Source: Flabesymbios commensalis (Eukaryota; Annelida; Polychaeta; Terebellida; Flabelligeridae). Taken from it: a stretch of 64,000 nucleotides of DNA. The stretch is from positions 109,126,863 to 109,190,862 of the forward strand of contig OZ024903.1 of NCBI GenBank assembly GCA_964017125.1. The letters are read 5' to 3'. The first letter of the stretch is position 1; every line of letters begins with the position of its first letter. The position numbers were made by a program, and so were the translations under genes. Shown here one piece after another: positions 39,030 through 50,274 of the stretch. Below the pieces are notes generated by a model, which did not search any database, was not told the origin of the DNA, and saw nothing but the letters and a program-made list of their open reading frames with translations.

Positions 39030-39475
39030 ACACAAGATGTTGAATCAATGTTGATTTATTGTTGGTCCACCATCTACAACGTTGGACCAATGTTAAACCG
39101 ACATAATTGTTTGCATTTCTACTATGAATGTGTTTGTGGAAAAAGTTTGAGAAGGCTTTATATTGTGTAAATAATTGTATGTGTATATTAATAAATATTA
39201 AAGGAAATATTAGTCATTTACAGCATGTGCTGCTGTTAAGTATGTGTTTGTTGTTTACTGTGTTAGTTTAATTCACCACTTTCTGCAACATTGTTTGTTA
39301 TTCACCAGGTGGCGCTCAACTTTGAGTTCACCAGGCAACAAAAATGTGGCCAAGACCACCACAACTCGGCAAACATGAAATGTTGGCCCAACGCTGGTTT
39401 GCTGTTTGCCCTCCGTCTACGACGATGGTCCAACAGTAAACCAACGTTGAGCCAACGTCTCGTGTTTGCTGTGTA
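39030..39475. repeat. Two family P foldbacks
   Basis: Copy 1 at 39030-39125 (ACACAAGATGTTGAATCAAT, core CCATCTACAACG). Copy 2 at 39366-39475 (GGCAAACATGAAATGTTGGC, core CCGTCTACGACGATGG, end AACGTCTCGTGTTTGCTG). A CTCF-like CACCAGGTGGCGCT lies between them at 39303-39316. Confidence 0.75.
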
Positions 39476-40014
39476 GGCTTAATTAGTGTGTGAAAAATAA
39501 TTAAATTTGCTCCAGTGTGAAAACAGTTTTCATAGTAACTAATTTGTAAGAGGCTCATGGAATGCTGGTTATATCTGGGAATTGATTGAATTGAAATAAC
39601 GTCTCCAAAGTAGTATACATTCTATACTTCACGCTAGCATATGATTTTTGCTGTTTTCTTAATTAACTCCCAATCGATTTTTAGGAAGATTTGCAAAGAC
39701 TATTTTCTAGTCTCATTCCAACTGCTGTGATTTTGTTCAAAAGTATATTAAGTATTTCAACAGTTAGACCATTTATAATAAAATAGTCTGTGCCGTGAAG
39801 GTGGCTATTGGATCACTGTGGTTTGTTTTCACTGAGCTCACGTTCCCTTTCGGGGGGGGGGAAAGGTATGCAGGAGCCTTTGACGTGATACAGTTTCATA
39901 GAACGGTAACATTGAACACTCAGTCAAAATGACAAATTGATCTTGGTCAATGATTCCGTGACCTTCAATCTGTGGTGTATATCACGCCCGGATAGGGGCC
40001 TATCACGTCACCCC

Positions 40015-40096
40015 CACTGGGCACACGACGTTGTAACAACGTCAATTACGTTGCTTGACGTTTTTACAGCGTCGCAACAACGTCGTGGGACCAGTG
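40015..40096. repeat. CACTGG-ended foldback
   Basis: Arms CACTGGGCACACGACGTTGT … CAACAACGTCGTGGGACCAGTG around GTCAATTACGTTGCTTGACG. The corresponding place in the 56.5 kb copy reads straight through (GCCTATTACGCCCCCATGTG), so this is an insertion. Confidence 0.75.
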
Positions 40097-40225
40097 TCAA
40101 TCTATGTGACCAATGATAGCGTCATTGGTGTTTCACTTTGTGCACTCGGCTGCATTTCAAAAGTATACGGTAATGTGCATTATTCTCGCACTATTGTTGA
40201 TCTATGGATCTGTTAGGTTCCCATA

Positions 40226-40422
40226 CTGTAGATCTGGTGATTTTCGTGTGTTTAAATTTTCGCTAATTTCTGATTTTGGGACTTTTTAAGAAATTTGTGA
40301 ATTTTTATTTTTCTTTAGTAGCGCAATTATACTAGTTTTCGTGAGATTCTTGAATTCGCAAAGTTGTTCTCCTTGCGAAATTCGCAAAAATTAAACCCTC
40401 GCGAATATTACCAGATCTACAG
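40226..40422. mobile_element. TA-flanked MITE with CTGTAGATCTGGT ends
   Basis: Left CTGTAGATCTGGTGATTTTCG and right CGAATATTACCAGATCTACAG are ~21-bp inverted ends flanked by TA (40224-40225, 40423-40424). The interior is rich in TTCGC/GCGAA words in both orientations. The duplicate at 56645-56665 has the uninterrupted target GGTTCACATATCTCAT, confirming the boundaries. The TA target points to the Tc1/mariner group. Confidence 0.9.
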
Positions 40423-41279
40423 TATCTCATGTTAACCATTTAAGCTCCCAGGTCACATGATATTCATGACATGGTGTATATCTTTCTTAAGATGTAAGAA
40501 AAATGTTTTGTGTTTGCTGGGTAGGCTACTCTTTGGTCAATAACTGAGTGTCCGCCCCCCCCCCCCTCTCCCCCACCGATACTAAATATAATAAATGGTC
40601 TACTCTACAGTAGACATATAGAGCCTACATATATTTCTGCCCCATTATAGCATTTTTAGACAGAATATCTAGAACACCACACAAAAATTCCAGCGTCATT
40701 TAGCGTTATGCTTAACCAGAATTCTGATGCAGAAATAATTCAGGCATTGGTTGAGAAAATTTAGAATAGCCCCATTTGGTGAAAATGGGTGCTGTATAGA
40801 GAGGCTTTCCCTCAGGTGTCGTCTTCTGTAAACACTGCTAAGAACGGCAGACAAAATCTATATTCTATAGAGCTCGGTGTATTTTTTGCATTAATATGAT
40901 GTCTTTGTATTATGCTTGTCATAGCTAGCCAGAGATGGTAGCCACGCTGGGTAACATAAAATGAAATGAATGGGGTCTTTTTCGGTAATTGCAATAATCC
41001 AATGCACACGCTAGGCAGAAAAAAACTGTTTTTTCAGTAGAGCTTTGTTAGCATGGTGTTGGTCTGAGTGGTTTTCTGTATGATTTATTTCACGACAATA
41101 ACTTTAAATTTATCGAATTTAACATATCTATCTCCATGAGTGTGCTAAGAATAACATTTTTCATTGCACCACGAAGCCACATTTTGAGATTTTAGCGTAG
41201 ATGGTCCAATGAACACTGATACAAATGCCGCCTTATTTCCCCATCTCTAATAAAATGTCAGTCATGGGAGGTTGTGCTT

Positions 41280-41320
41280 CTGGCTATATTAGGTGACGTC
41301 ACGCGTGGCACGTGACCTTA
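41280..41320. promoter_or_regulatory. Isolated CRE plus E-box cluster
   Basis: GTGACGTCACGCGTGGCACGTGACC contains a perfect CRE (TGACGTCA, 41294-41301) and a CACGTG E-box 12 bp on. No gene start is recognisable on either side, so its role is unknown and it may be chance. Confidence 0.3.
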
Positions 41321-41464
41321 GCAATACACCAGCAATACCAACCAGACAGTGTAGGCCTCAGTTGATACACTGTGCTATCCCCATGAACGTATGAAGTATG
41401 CATATACCTACCTACATATCTGTATAAGACACATGACCTGTACTATGATCCAAGTTGATGTTGT

Positions 41465-41950
41465 TTGAATGTTGGCCCGCCGTTTCCGACGTCGGCCCGA
41501 CATTAACACAACGTTGGGTCAACGTCTCGTGTTTGCTGGGAAGTGCAACTGGCTTAATAGTAATACGGTAACGCTGACCAAATGTTGGGCCAGCGTCGAA
41601 GACGGTGTGCCAGCATTGAAACAACGCTGGCTCCACGTGATTGTCCAGTTTTATAGTGTTTGCTAGGTGAGTCTGTCCAGTGTCTGTCCCACACGCATAG
41701 GCCCACACAACAACACTCAGCTGACACAAGGAAAGACGTTGAATCAATGTTGGTTCTACGTTCGTCCACCGTCTACGACGTTGAACCAACGTTAATCCAG
41801 CATTGATTCAACGTCTTGTCTCTGCTGGCCTGCCAATACACATGTATATATAATATGCCTATCGGCCACTCACTGCCCAACAAAACAAACATTCACCCGA
41901 TGTGGCATTAATGTTGGGCGAGCTTCGTAGATGATGCTCTAACACTAAAC
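41465..41950. repeat. Cluster of family P foldbacks
   Basis: Successive copies at 41465-41542 (end AACGTCTCGTGTTTGCTGGG), 41578-41667 (core GCGTCGAAGACGGTG), 41730-41828 (arms AGACGTTGAATCAATGTTGG / CAGCATTGATTCAACGTCTT, core CCGTCTACGACG) and a half copy at 41890-41950. The overlapping open frames here are by-products. Confidence 0.8.
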
Positions 41951-42283
41951 CAGCAAAAAAACAATTCATTGATATTAATTAATATATTTGTAAGTTAATT
42001 GTGAAACAGCTGCATTTTAGCTTTCCTTAAAACACTGACCCTGAAGCCCAGCTCAAGCTCTACCTCAGTGCCGTCAGGCTCTAGTTTGGTAATGCGCGGC
42101 CTAGATCTAATGAGCGTGAATTTAAATTTGTTTTTCAGAGAAATTACAAATACAAGCAATGGAATGACAAATGAAGTGATAAATGATAATTGCTTTATAT
42201 GGTTATTCCAATTTAAAATAAGATTTAAGACTAGGTCTAAGAGGCTAAGTATAAGAGTAAGATAAGAACTATACAGTCTGTCA

Positions 42284-45200
42284 GAGATTGCAAACCTCCA
42301 CTGTCTGGCACGGTTTACGCGATGTCAGGCCAATCAAGGTAAAAAATGGCTGATTTCCAGTCATTTTGAATTCGATATAGACTACTTTAAAAATTTCAGG
42401 GTGCATCCTCCCCCGAAACCTCACATTTTTTTAATAGTAATTATTTGTTTCATAGATATGGTCTAGCTATATTGCACAGTTCACCTGATATCAGGCCTAT
42501 CGAAGTAGATATTGCCGATGGTTGGCAATTTTTAATTCGATAAGAGTTAAAAATTTCCGGGGTGCATCTTCCCCAGAGAAATCACATTTGTTTTATAGTA
42601 ATGGTCTAGCCATCTAGCACGGTTTACCAAATATTGGCCATGTGAAAGTGAATAATGGCCGATAGGCGGCCATTTTGAATTTGATTGAGTCTAAATTTTT
42701 CAAGATACATCCTCTCCCGAAATCTCACATTTTGTTTTATAGTAATGATCTAGCCATCTTGCACGGTTTACCAGATAACGGCCATGTGAAAGTGAATAAT
42801 GGCCTAAAGACGGCGATTTTGAATTTGATCAAGTCAAAATTTTTCAAGATGCATTCCCTCCTGAAATCTCACATTTTGTTTTATAGTAATGGTCTCGCCA
42901 TCTACATGTAGTACGGCTTACCAAATAACGGCCATGCGAAAGTGAAAAATGGCCGATAGGCAGCCATTTTGAATTTGCTTGAGTCAATTTTTTTCAAGAT
43001 GCATCCTCTCCTGAAATCTCACATTTTGTTTTATAGTAATGGTCTAGCTATCTAGCACGGTTTACCTGATATCAGGCCTATCGAGGTAAATATTGCCGAT
43101 TGTCGGCCATTTTGAATTTGATAGAGTTAAAAAATTTCAGGGTGCATCCTCCACCGAGAACTTTACTTTTTATAGTAATGGTCTAGCTATCTAGCACGGT
43201 TTACCAAATTTCGGCCATGTGAAAGTGAATAATGGCCGATAAGCGGCCATTTTGAATTTGATCAAGTCAATTTTTTTCAAGATGCATCCTCTTCTGAAAT
43301 CTCACATTTTGTTTTATAGTAATGATCTAGCCATCTTGCACGGTTTACCAGATAACGGCCATGTGAAAGTGAATAATGGCCTAAAGACGGCGATTTTGAA
43401 TTTGATCAAGTCAAAATTTTTCAAGATGCATCCCCTCCTGAAATCTCACATTTTGTTTTATAGTAATGGTGTCGCCATCTACATGTAGTACGGTTTACCA
43501 AATAACGGCCATGCGAAAGTTAAAAATGGCCGATAGGCAGACATTTTGAATTTGATTGAGTCAATTTTTTTCAAGATGCATCCTCTCCTGAAATATCACA
43601 TTTTGTTTTATAGTAATGGTCTAGCTATCTAGCACGGTTTACCTGATATCAGGCCTATCGAGGTAAATATTGCCGATTGTCGGCCATTTTAAATTTGATA
43701 GAGTTAAAAAATTTCAGGGTGCATCCTCCACCGAGAACTTTACTTTTTATAGTAATGGTCTAGCTATCCAGCACGGTTTACCAAATTTCGGCCATGTGAA
43801 AGTGAATAATGGCCGATAAGCGGCCATTTTGAATTTGATCAAGTCAATTTTTTTCAAGATGCATCCTCTTCTGAAATCTCAGATTTTGTTTTATAGTAAT
43901 GGCTCAGCTATCTAGCACGGTTTACCCAATATCAGGCCTGTCGAGGTGAATAATGGCCGATATGCGGCCATTTTGAATTTGATCAAGTTAATTTTTTTTT
44001 AAATGCATCCTCTCCTAAAACCTTACAATTTTTTTCATAGTAATGGTTTAGCTATCTTGAGCGATTTCCAAGATATTTCGCAATTTGAGGTATGTCAAGG
44101 TGGATAATTGCCGATAGGCGACCATTTTTAATTTTATCGACTTGAAATTTTTCAAGATGCATCCTCTCCTGAAACCTTACAATTTGTTTTATAGTAATGG
44201 TGTAGCTATCTTGAGCGGTTGTCATGATATTCCGCAATACAAATTTTTCAAGATACATCCTCTCCCGAAATCTCACATTTTGTTTTATAGTAATGGTCTA
44301 GCCATCTTGCCTGGTTTACCAATTAAAGGCCATGCGAAAGTGAATAATGGCCCAAAAACTGCCATTTTGAATTTGATCAAGTCGCAATTTTTCAAGATGC
44401 ATCCTCTCCCGAAATCTCACATTTTGTTTTATAGTAATGGTCTCGCCATCTAGTACGGTTTACCAAATTACGGCCATGCGAAAGTGAAAAATGGCCGATA
44501 GGCGGCCATTTTTAATTTGATCAAGTCAATTTTTTTCAAGATGCATCCTCTCCTGAAATCTCACATTTTGTTTTATAGTAATGGTCTAGCTATCTAACAC
44601 GGATTACCAAATATCAGCAATGTGAGAGTAAATAGGGGCCGATATATATAGGCGGCCATTTTGAATTTGATTGAGTCAAAAGTTTTTAAAAGGCATCCTC
44701 TCCGGAAAAGTCACATTTTGTTTTATAGTAATGGTCTAGCTATCTAGCACGGTTTACCTGATATCAGGCCTATCGAGGTAAATATTTCTGATTGTCGGCC
44801 ATTTTGAATTTGATAGAGTTAAACAATTTCAGGGTGCATCCTCCCCCGAGAACTTATATTTTGTTTTATAGTAATGGTCTAGCTAGTTTACCAAATATCG
44901 GCCATGTGAAAGTGAATAATGGCCGATATGCGGCCATTTTGAATTTGATCAAGTCAATTTTTTTCAAGATGCATCCTCTTCTGAAATCTCACATTTTGTT
45001 TAATAGTAATGGCTTAGCTATCTAGCACGGTTTACCCAATATCAGGCCTGTCGAGGTGAATAATGGCCGATAGGCGGCCATTTTGAATTTGATCGAGTTG
45101 AAATTTTTCAAAATGCATCCTCTCCTGAAACCTTACAATTTTTTTTATAGTAATGGTTTAGCTATCTTGAGCGGTTTCCATGATATTCCGCAATATGAGG

Positions 45201-46125
45201 CCTGTCGAGGTGGATAATGGCCGATAGGCGACCATTTTTAATTTTATCGACTTGAAATTTTTCAAGATGCATCCTCTCCTGAAACCTTACAATTTGTTTT
45301 ATAGTAATGGTATAGCTATCTTGAGTGGTTTTCGTGATATTCCGCAATAGGAGGCCTGTCGAGGTGAATAATGGCCGATAGGCGGCCATTTTGAATTTTA
45401 TCGACTTGAAATTTTTCAAGTTGCATCCTCTCCTGAAACCTTACAATTTGTTTTATAGTAATGGTGTAGCTATCTTGAGCGGTCTTCATGATATTCCGCA
45501 ATACGAGGCCTGTCGAGATGAATAATGGCCAATAGGCGGCCCTTTTGAATTTTATCGACTTGAAATTTTTCAAGATGCATCCTCTCCTGAAACCTTACAA
45601 GTTGTTTTATAGTAATGGTATAGCTATCTTGAGTGGTTTTCGTGATATTCCGCAATATCAGGCCTGTTGAGGTGAATAATGGCCGATGGGCGGTCATTTT
45701 AAATTTTATCGAATTGAAATTTTTCAAGTTGCATCCTCTCCTGAAACCTTACAATTTGTTTTATAATAATGGTGTTGCTATCTTGAGCGGTTTTCATGAT
45801 ATTCCGCAATACGAGGCCTGTCGAGATGAATAATGGCCCTTAGGCGGCTATTTTGAATTTTATCGACTTGAAATTTTTCAAGATGCATCCTCCCCTGAAA
45901 CCTTACAACTTGTTTTATAGTAATGGTATAGCTATCTTGAGCGGTTTTCGTGATATTCCGCAATTCAGGCCTGTCGCGGTGAATAATGGCCGATGGGCGG
46001 CCATTTTTAATTTTATCGACTTGAAATTTTTCAAGATGCATCCTCTCCTGAAACCTCACAATTTGTTTTATAGTCATGGTTTAGCTATCTTGAGCGGTTT
46101 TCATGATATTCCGCAAAATATTTCG
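42284..46125. repeat. ~150 bp satellite array, about 25 units, with ~578 bp higher-order repeat
   Basis: Every unit carries TGCATCCTCTCCTGAAATCT, CATTTTGTTTTATAGTAATGG, TCTAGCTATCTAGCACGG, TTTACCnGATATCAGGCCT, AATAATGGCCGAT and GGCGGCCATTTTGAATTTGA. Near the middle, four-unit blocks repeat: AGTAATGATCTAGCCATC at 42741 and 43318 (577 bp), CTAGCTATCTAGCACGG at 43043 and 43621 (578 bp). From ~45160 the array is more uniform, with a 154 bp period and AACCTTACAATTTGTTTTAT as the variant word. The serial open frames on both strands (for example KMHPLLKSHILFYSNG) merely translate the repeat. Confidence 0.93.
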
Positions 46126-46520
46126 GTCGGATTTACCGATGTCATAAATTAGGTCAAAGTGCTGGGTCAACTTCGAGGTCAAGGTCCAAAAACCTGAAAA
46201 GGCACTACTAGGGATCTTAGAGAATATGTATGTGCAATATAACTGTAATCGGCCCAGTACTTTTCGAGATCTGCTCCGGAAACGAAGTGTGCGTCAAAAC
46301 GTCTAAATAGGTCATAGTTCTGAACCAAAAGTAGGTTAAAGCTCATATATCCCAAAAGGCACAACTAGACTCCCTAGAGGTGTTGTGTGTAAAATTTGAA
46401 GACAATCGGACAAGTATTTTCAGAGATATTCTCCGGAGACGAAATGTTCACGACGGCCCAACGCCGTAACATCATCATTTCTCCTCTGCGACCTTGTGTA
46501 TTGAATTCAGATTAAAAATA
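46126..46520. repeat. Repeat unit closing the satellite, related to the 3.3-4.1 kb array
   Basis: Two diverged ~180 bp units with AATTAGGTCAAAG, AAAAGGCACTACTAG, TGCAATATAACTGTAATCGG and GATCTGCTCCGGAAACGAAG, ending CACGACGGCCCAACGCCG. The wording and order parallel the units at 3280-4075, so the satellite and that array may be parts of one repeat superfamily. Confidence 0.65.
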
Positions 46521-46799
46521 TTTTAACCTGTCAATTATCCACCTGGAAGTAACCCACATACTAAAAATTGTTATTCTAGCTTATTTTCTTACAAAATTAT
46601 AGGCAAAAGAAGAAAACGGAGGCGGAATCCTCTGTCTCACCTACGGTGACGGCAGGAGCTAAAAATAGTCACATGCAGAGCTTGAACCCTATTGGAAAGT
46701 TTATTATCTGATAAGTTAAGCAACATTGAATGTTTCATCAGTTAAATTTTCAGGTGACTGGTGATAATTTGAACGCTAAAAATATAGTCCTAAAGTAGG

Positions 46800-47530
46800 G
46801 CACCCTAGTGATCAAATTAACGTTCTGTCCGATTTTTGTCACAATATCACAATTTTATAATGGCCACTATGGGTGAAATAATTATTTGGTGTGGTCTTGC
46901 TGCCCCACAATATAATCAGCAGAAAAAATTGTAACAGGAGGTTTAGTTCAGAACAATAATTCCATGCCAAGTAGTTGATGGTGAAGGACTTAATCCATTC
47001 CGTCTTAAATTTTAAAATATATGTCACAATAGCACAATACTCTAAATTATGTCACGATAGCAAGCAAGTGTATGTCACGATAATAAACACACAAATGTCG
47101 CTGGTCACTTTCTCAGTTGTAGAAATAAAAGATGAGCATGATGTTCTTATAAAATCGCCCAAATTATATCAAACTAGAATGATAAGGTGTTGTTAGTTGT
47201 ACTAGGTTGCTGTGTATGACCGTATTTAAAAAGATAAATGTGCTATTGGGACAAAAACACAAATATGGACCATTGCTGATATCGTTACATTTGGAAACAT
47301 GATAAATGTAATTTGTCTTTTACTTTGCTTTTTATCTCTTTTTCGCGATATAATTTTTTAATTGAGCTTTATTACCTCTAAAATATATGTATTTCGAAAA
47401 TGTTTACAACGATTTGTTTTGATATAATACTTATTCAGTTTTTATCATAAACTTTGTATCTTTGCTATCGTGACTTCTGCTAGCCAGACCAGAATTGCTT
47501 TATGTCACGATAGCAAGTAAAGTGCATCGG
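46800..47530. repeat. Dispersed TGTCACGATAGCAAG motif cluster
   Basis: TGTCAC(G/A)ATAGCA and its complement occur at about 47024, 47049, 47074, 47462 (inverted, TTTGCTATCGTGAC) and 47501, with looser matches near 46838 (GTCACAATATCACAA) and 47243 (inverted, TGCTATTGGGAC). Spacing is irregular and the sequence between is unrelated AT-rich DNA. No gene recognised; the short frames at 46839-47196 are not convincing. Confidence 0.55.
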
Positions 47531-47699
47531 GAAAAAAATTGTCACTTTTTTGGGAAATCAGCCATACCATATAGGGTCTAGTTGACAATTAATTTTCTAT
47601 TGAATATATTTACTATTATTATAGGCATATACGGGTGTCAATTTAGGACAGTAAAAACATGGGCATTATAGGGCATTTTAGACTGTGCTCTATCAGAAC

Positions 47700-48060
47700 T
47701 ACCAGCATCGTTAATAAAAAGGTTACAATTTCAAGCAGTTACAAAGATCCCGCCCGCTAAAGAGAGATAAATATTTATTGACGACGGGAAATCTGTGTAG
47801 AATTATGCGTCATCGAAATGAACAATATATTGTATTATACAGTGCTGAATATGATAGAATAGAACATGGTGTAAATATATGTAGGCTACAATTATTAAAT
47901 GCTTTAAAAATAATTCAATGAACTAACTATACATGTTATACGTGATAGATCTATGTTAACCGCACCAAAATCAGAGAAAAAATAGCTGTTATTACTATAA
48001 ATAGTAGCAAAAAAAGACACTCTGGGAAGCGTAGAAACCAATAGGATATACAATTTGATG
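47700..48060 (+). repeat. ~350 bp duplicated segment, copy 1 (partner 49370-49695)
   Basis: Shared order: ACCAGCATCGTTAATAA, AAAGATCCCGCCCGCTAAAG, GACGACGGGAAATCTGTGTA, TTATGCGTCATC, GCACCAAAATCAGAGA, ATAAATAGTAGCAAAAAAA. The two copies differ at scattered bases and small gaps. Non-coding. Confidence 0.8.
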
Positions 48061-48179
48061 TAAGTAGAGTATAAAAATCAATATGTATGACTGTGCTGTT
48101 GTCGATCATCTATTCGAAAACGTGAATGACGCTTTATATAAAGGTCAATAATTTTATTAACAAAATTAATCCTTTTGCC

Positions 48180-48560
48180 GCTAACGTCTTTAATTTTTGC
48201 ATATACTTGAAGTTAGCAATCGCGATCCACAACTTCAAGTGGTAAAAAATGTTCATATTTCTTTGATTTGAGACCAAACATATGCAAATAATGATGTTTA
48301 AACACACATTTTGTTCTCGTTTTATTCGGCTAATAAAACGGATTAAAAAGATACCCCAATCGTTTTATGGTATTCATTTTATAAAATTGTAGTCTGGGAG
48401 CGCATATCGTTGGGTCTGCGTATGAGTGTAGGCTGGTGTGTGACAGGCCCTAAAGTGTTAATATGTGAGCAGGATAACGCATTGTAACCTCAGAGCAGGG
48501 GGTTACCTGAGCGACATTATATTGTGGAGAATGAGGGTAACGATGGCGGGTGAAAAAAGT
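48180..48560 (+). repeat. ~380 bp duplicated segment with F3 half, copy 1 (partner 58320-58715)
   Basis: Shared: an F3-like hairpin end (CAACTTCAAGTGG), CGTTCTCATTTTAATCGGC-like body, CGTTTTATGGTAT, CAGGCTGGTGTGTGACAGGC, CCTGAGCGACAT, TGTGGAGAATGAGG and GTAACGATGGCGGGTGAA. A third partial copy of the last part lies at 51640-51710 (GACCTGAGCGACATCTATGT). Confidence 0.75.
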
Positions 48561-48703
48561 AATTTTGAGCTTATTGAGGGTTTTAATTCGTCGAGCACAA
48601 ATATTTATAGCAATTTTCCAGATTAGCACCGCGCGGCATTATATTCAGCATATACACGAAAATAGTTTAAAACATTTAAAGCAAGCATGCCGTATATTGG
48701 CTC

Positions 48704-48856
<153 letters not shown>

Positions 48857-48879
48857 GCTTTATTTCGCGAGGGTAAACC

Positions 48880-49370
48880 CAATGAGCGATAGCTCATCGA
48901 CCCGATGAGCGATAGCTCAGACTCTTTGCTAGCCCCTTCTTGTTGAGTGATTTTCGAGACCAATTTTAAATCGAAAAGTTCGGGCCCTTGTATAGATCTT
49001 GGCACCGCTCGGCATTGAATTCAGCATACTCGAAAATGGTTAAAACCCCCGAAAAACGTATCGGAAAGCTTTGTAGTTAGGTCAGCCTACGTGTGTCAGC
49101 ATATACTGGAATAACAAACAATCTCTATTAAAAAAGGTAATGAGGGCGATCAAAAAAAAAATCGCTTGATAAATGTTTTATTATCTCCTGAAATGAGCTG
49201 GGTTTTTTCCGTAATGTTTTTTTATCTCCTGAAATTAATTTTTTTTTTTAAGGAAATAGGCAACAATCCAATGCGCGTGCTGGGCAAAAAAAAAACATGT
49301 TTTTTTGCAATGCGCGACATTAATCTAAAACAGAGAAAAAACAGAGTGGCCTTGCAGGCTCGACCAGAAG
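48880..49370. other. No gene; small hairpin
   Basis: ATGAGCGATAGCTCATCGAC is followed by GATGAGCGATAGCTCA, two copies of one small dyad at 48882-48919. The rest is AT-rich with poly-A/T runs. CAATCCAATGCGCGTGCTGG at 49263 resembles the end of the 39.8-41.0 kb segment (AATCCAATGCACACGCTAGG). Confidence 0.5.
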
Positions 49371-49695
49371 TACCAGCGTCGTAATAACAAGATTACAATT
49401 TCGATCAGCTAGAAAGATCCTGCCCGATAAAGATAGATAGATATCTATTAACGACGGGAAGTCTGTGTAGACTTATGCGTCATCAAAAATGAACAGTATT
49501 ATATATTATACAGTGCATAATATGATAAATAGAAAATGTTGTAAATATGTTAATATGTAAGTGATACTATACATGTTAGATATATATGCTAGCCGCACCA
49601 AAACCAGAGATAAAATAGCTGCTATTTCTATAAATAGTAGCAAAAAAAAACAATCTGGAAAGCGTTGAAGCCAATGGAGTATATAACATTTGATA
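49370..49695 (+). repeat. ~325 bp duplicated segment, copy 2 (partner 47700-48060)
   Basis: CCAGCGTCGTAATAACAAGA, AAAGATCCTGCCCGATAAAG, GACGACGGGAAGTCTGTGTA and ATAAATAGTAGCAAAAAAAA follow the order of copy 1, 1.6 kb away in the same orientation. Confidence 0.8.
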
Positions 49696-49978
49696 TCAAT
49701 CAATCAATAAAACTTCCATTGCGCCTATATTCTCAGCGGACGGAGCTCAGATACCAACAAATACTTAGCGTGATCATGTTTTATAATCGAGGCCAAAGCA
49801 GGTTCGTCAACTCAGGCCCCGGTCCGCTGAGCAGCTATGGTGGGAGAGCCTCTAGATATAACTATAGATTAATACAAAATTTATTATGTATTAATATGCA
49901 TGTAATGAAAAATAATAATGACATTTTAAAAATAAACTCAATTTCATGAAGGTACAATGAATATTAGTCGGCAACTAT

Positions 49979-50070
49979 GTGAAACGCAATGACGTCACCA
50001 AGAACCCTTTTTGAACGGCTATTCGGTGGAATAATGTTATATAAGTCCACCTCCCCCATACTGCATCGTA
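49979..50070 (+). promoter_or_regulatory. Orphan CRE-TATA module related to the Rogdi promoter
   Basis: GTGAAACGCAATGACGTCAC (CRE 49990-49997), then GTTATATAAGTCC (50037-50049), then ACCTCCCCCATACTGCATC. The same three parts, in the same order and with related wording, make up each unit of the Rogdi promoter (minus strand, 25262-25440); here the CRE-TATA gap is ~10 bp longer. No gene start is recognisable downstream (only repeat DNA to 51 kb), so it may be a dispersed promoter fragment or drive an unseen transcript. Confidence 0.5.
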
Positions 50071-50274
50071 TCAGATTGCTAGGTGAAAACATTGCAGGTC
50101 AAGGCTAATGAGTTTCGTAGAATAGCTATTAATACACGTGTGATGGTCGTTCCAGTTAAAAATGTACCTAATAACAACTAGAAAAGGAGTTCCCGAACTC
50201 TTACACAGAGCACTGTGCAGCCTGTTCCAACCAGACACAGACGGCACGCGTGTATCAAAATGCAGACAGCTCCA

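Larger units (their letters stand above)
39820..41020 (+). repeat. 1.2 kb segment duplicated at 56380-57735, copy 1
   Basis: Shared landmarks in the same order and orientation: GTTTTCACTGAGCTCACGT, AACATTGAACACTCAGTCAA, CCGTGACCTTCAATCTGTGG, GATCTGTTAGGTTC, AAAATGTTTTGTGTTTGCTG, a C-run, GGTGCTGTATAGAGAGGCTT, TGCTAAGAACGG and ATGTCTTTGTATT. This copy contains two insertions absent from copy 2: a foldback at 40015-40096 and a MITE at 40226-40422. No coding region recognised. A solo-LTR reading was considered and not supported. Confidence 0.85.

Noticed and set aside
41280-41320. CRE plus E-box as the promoter of a gene in 41-42 kb
   Set aside because: No exon with a recognisable product follows on either strand, and the region is filled with foldback repeats.
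42675-46152. Many overlapping 60-103 codon frames on both strands (KMHPLLKSHILFYSNG-type repeats)
   Set aside because: They are periodic translations of the ~150 bp satellite, spaced by exactly one repeat unit (for example 154 bp), on both strands.
49166-49384. 72-codon frame with a hydrophobic start
   Set aside because: Low complexity from poly-T/A runs and part of a dispersed repeat; no supporting context.
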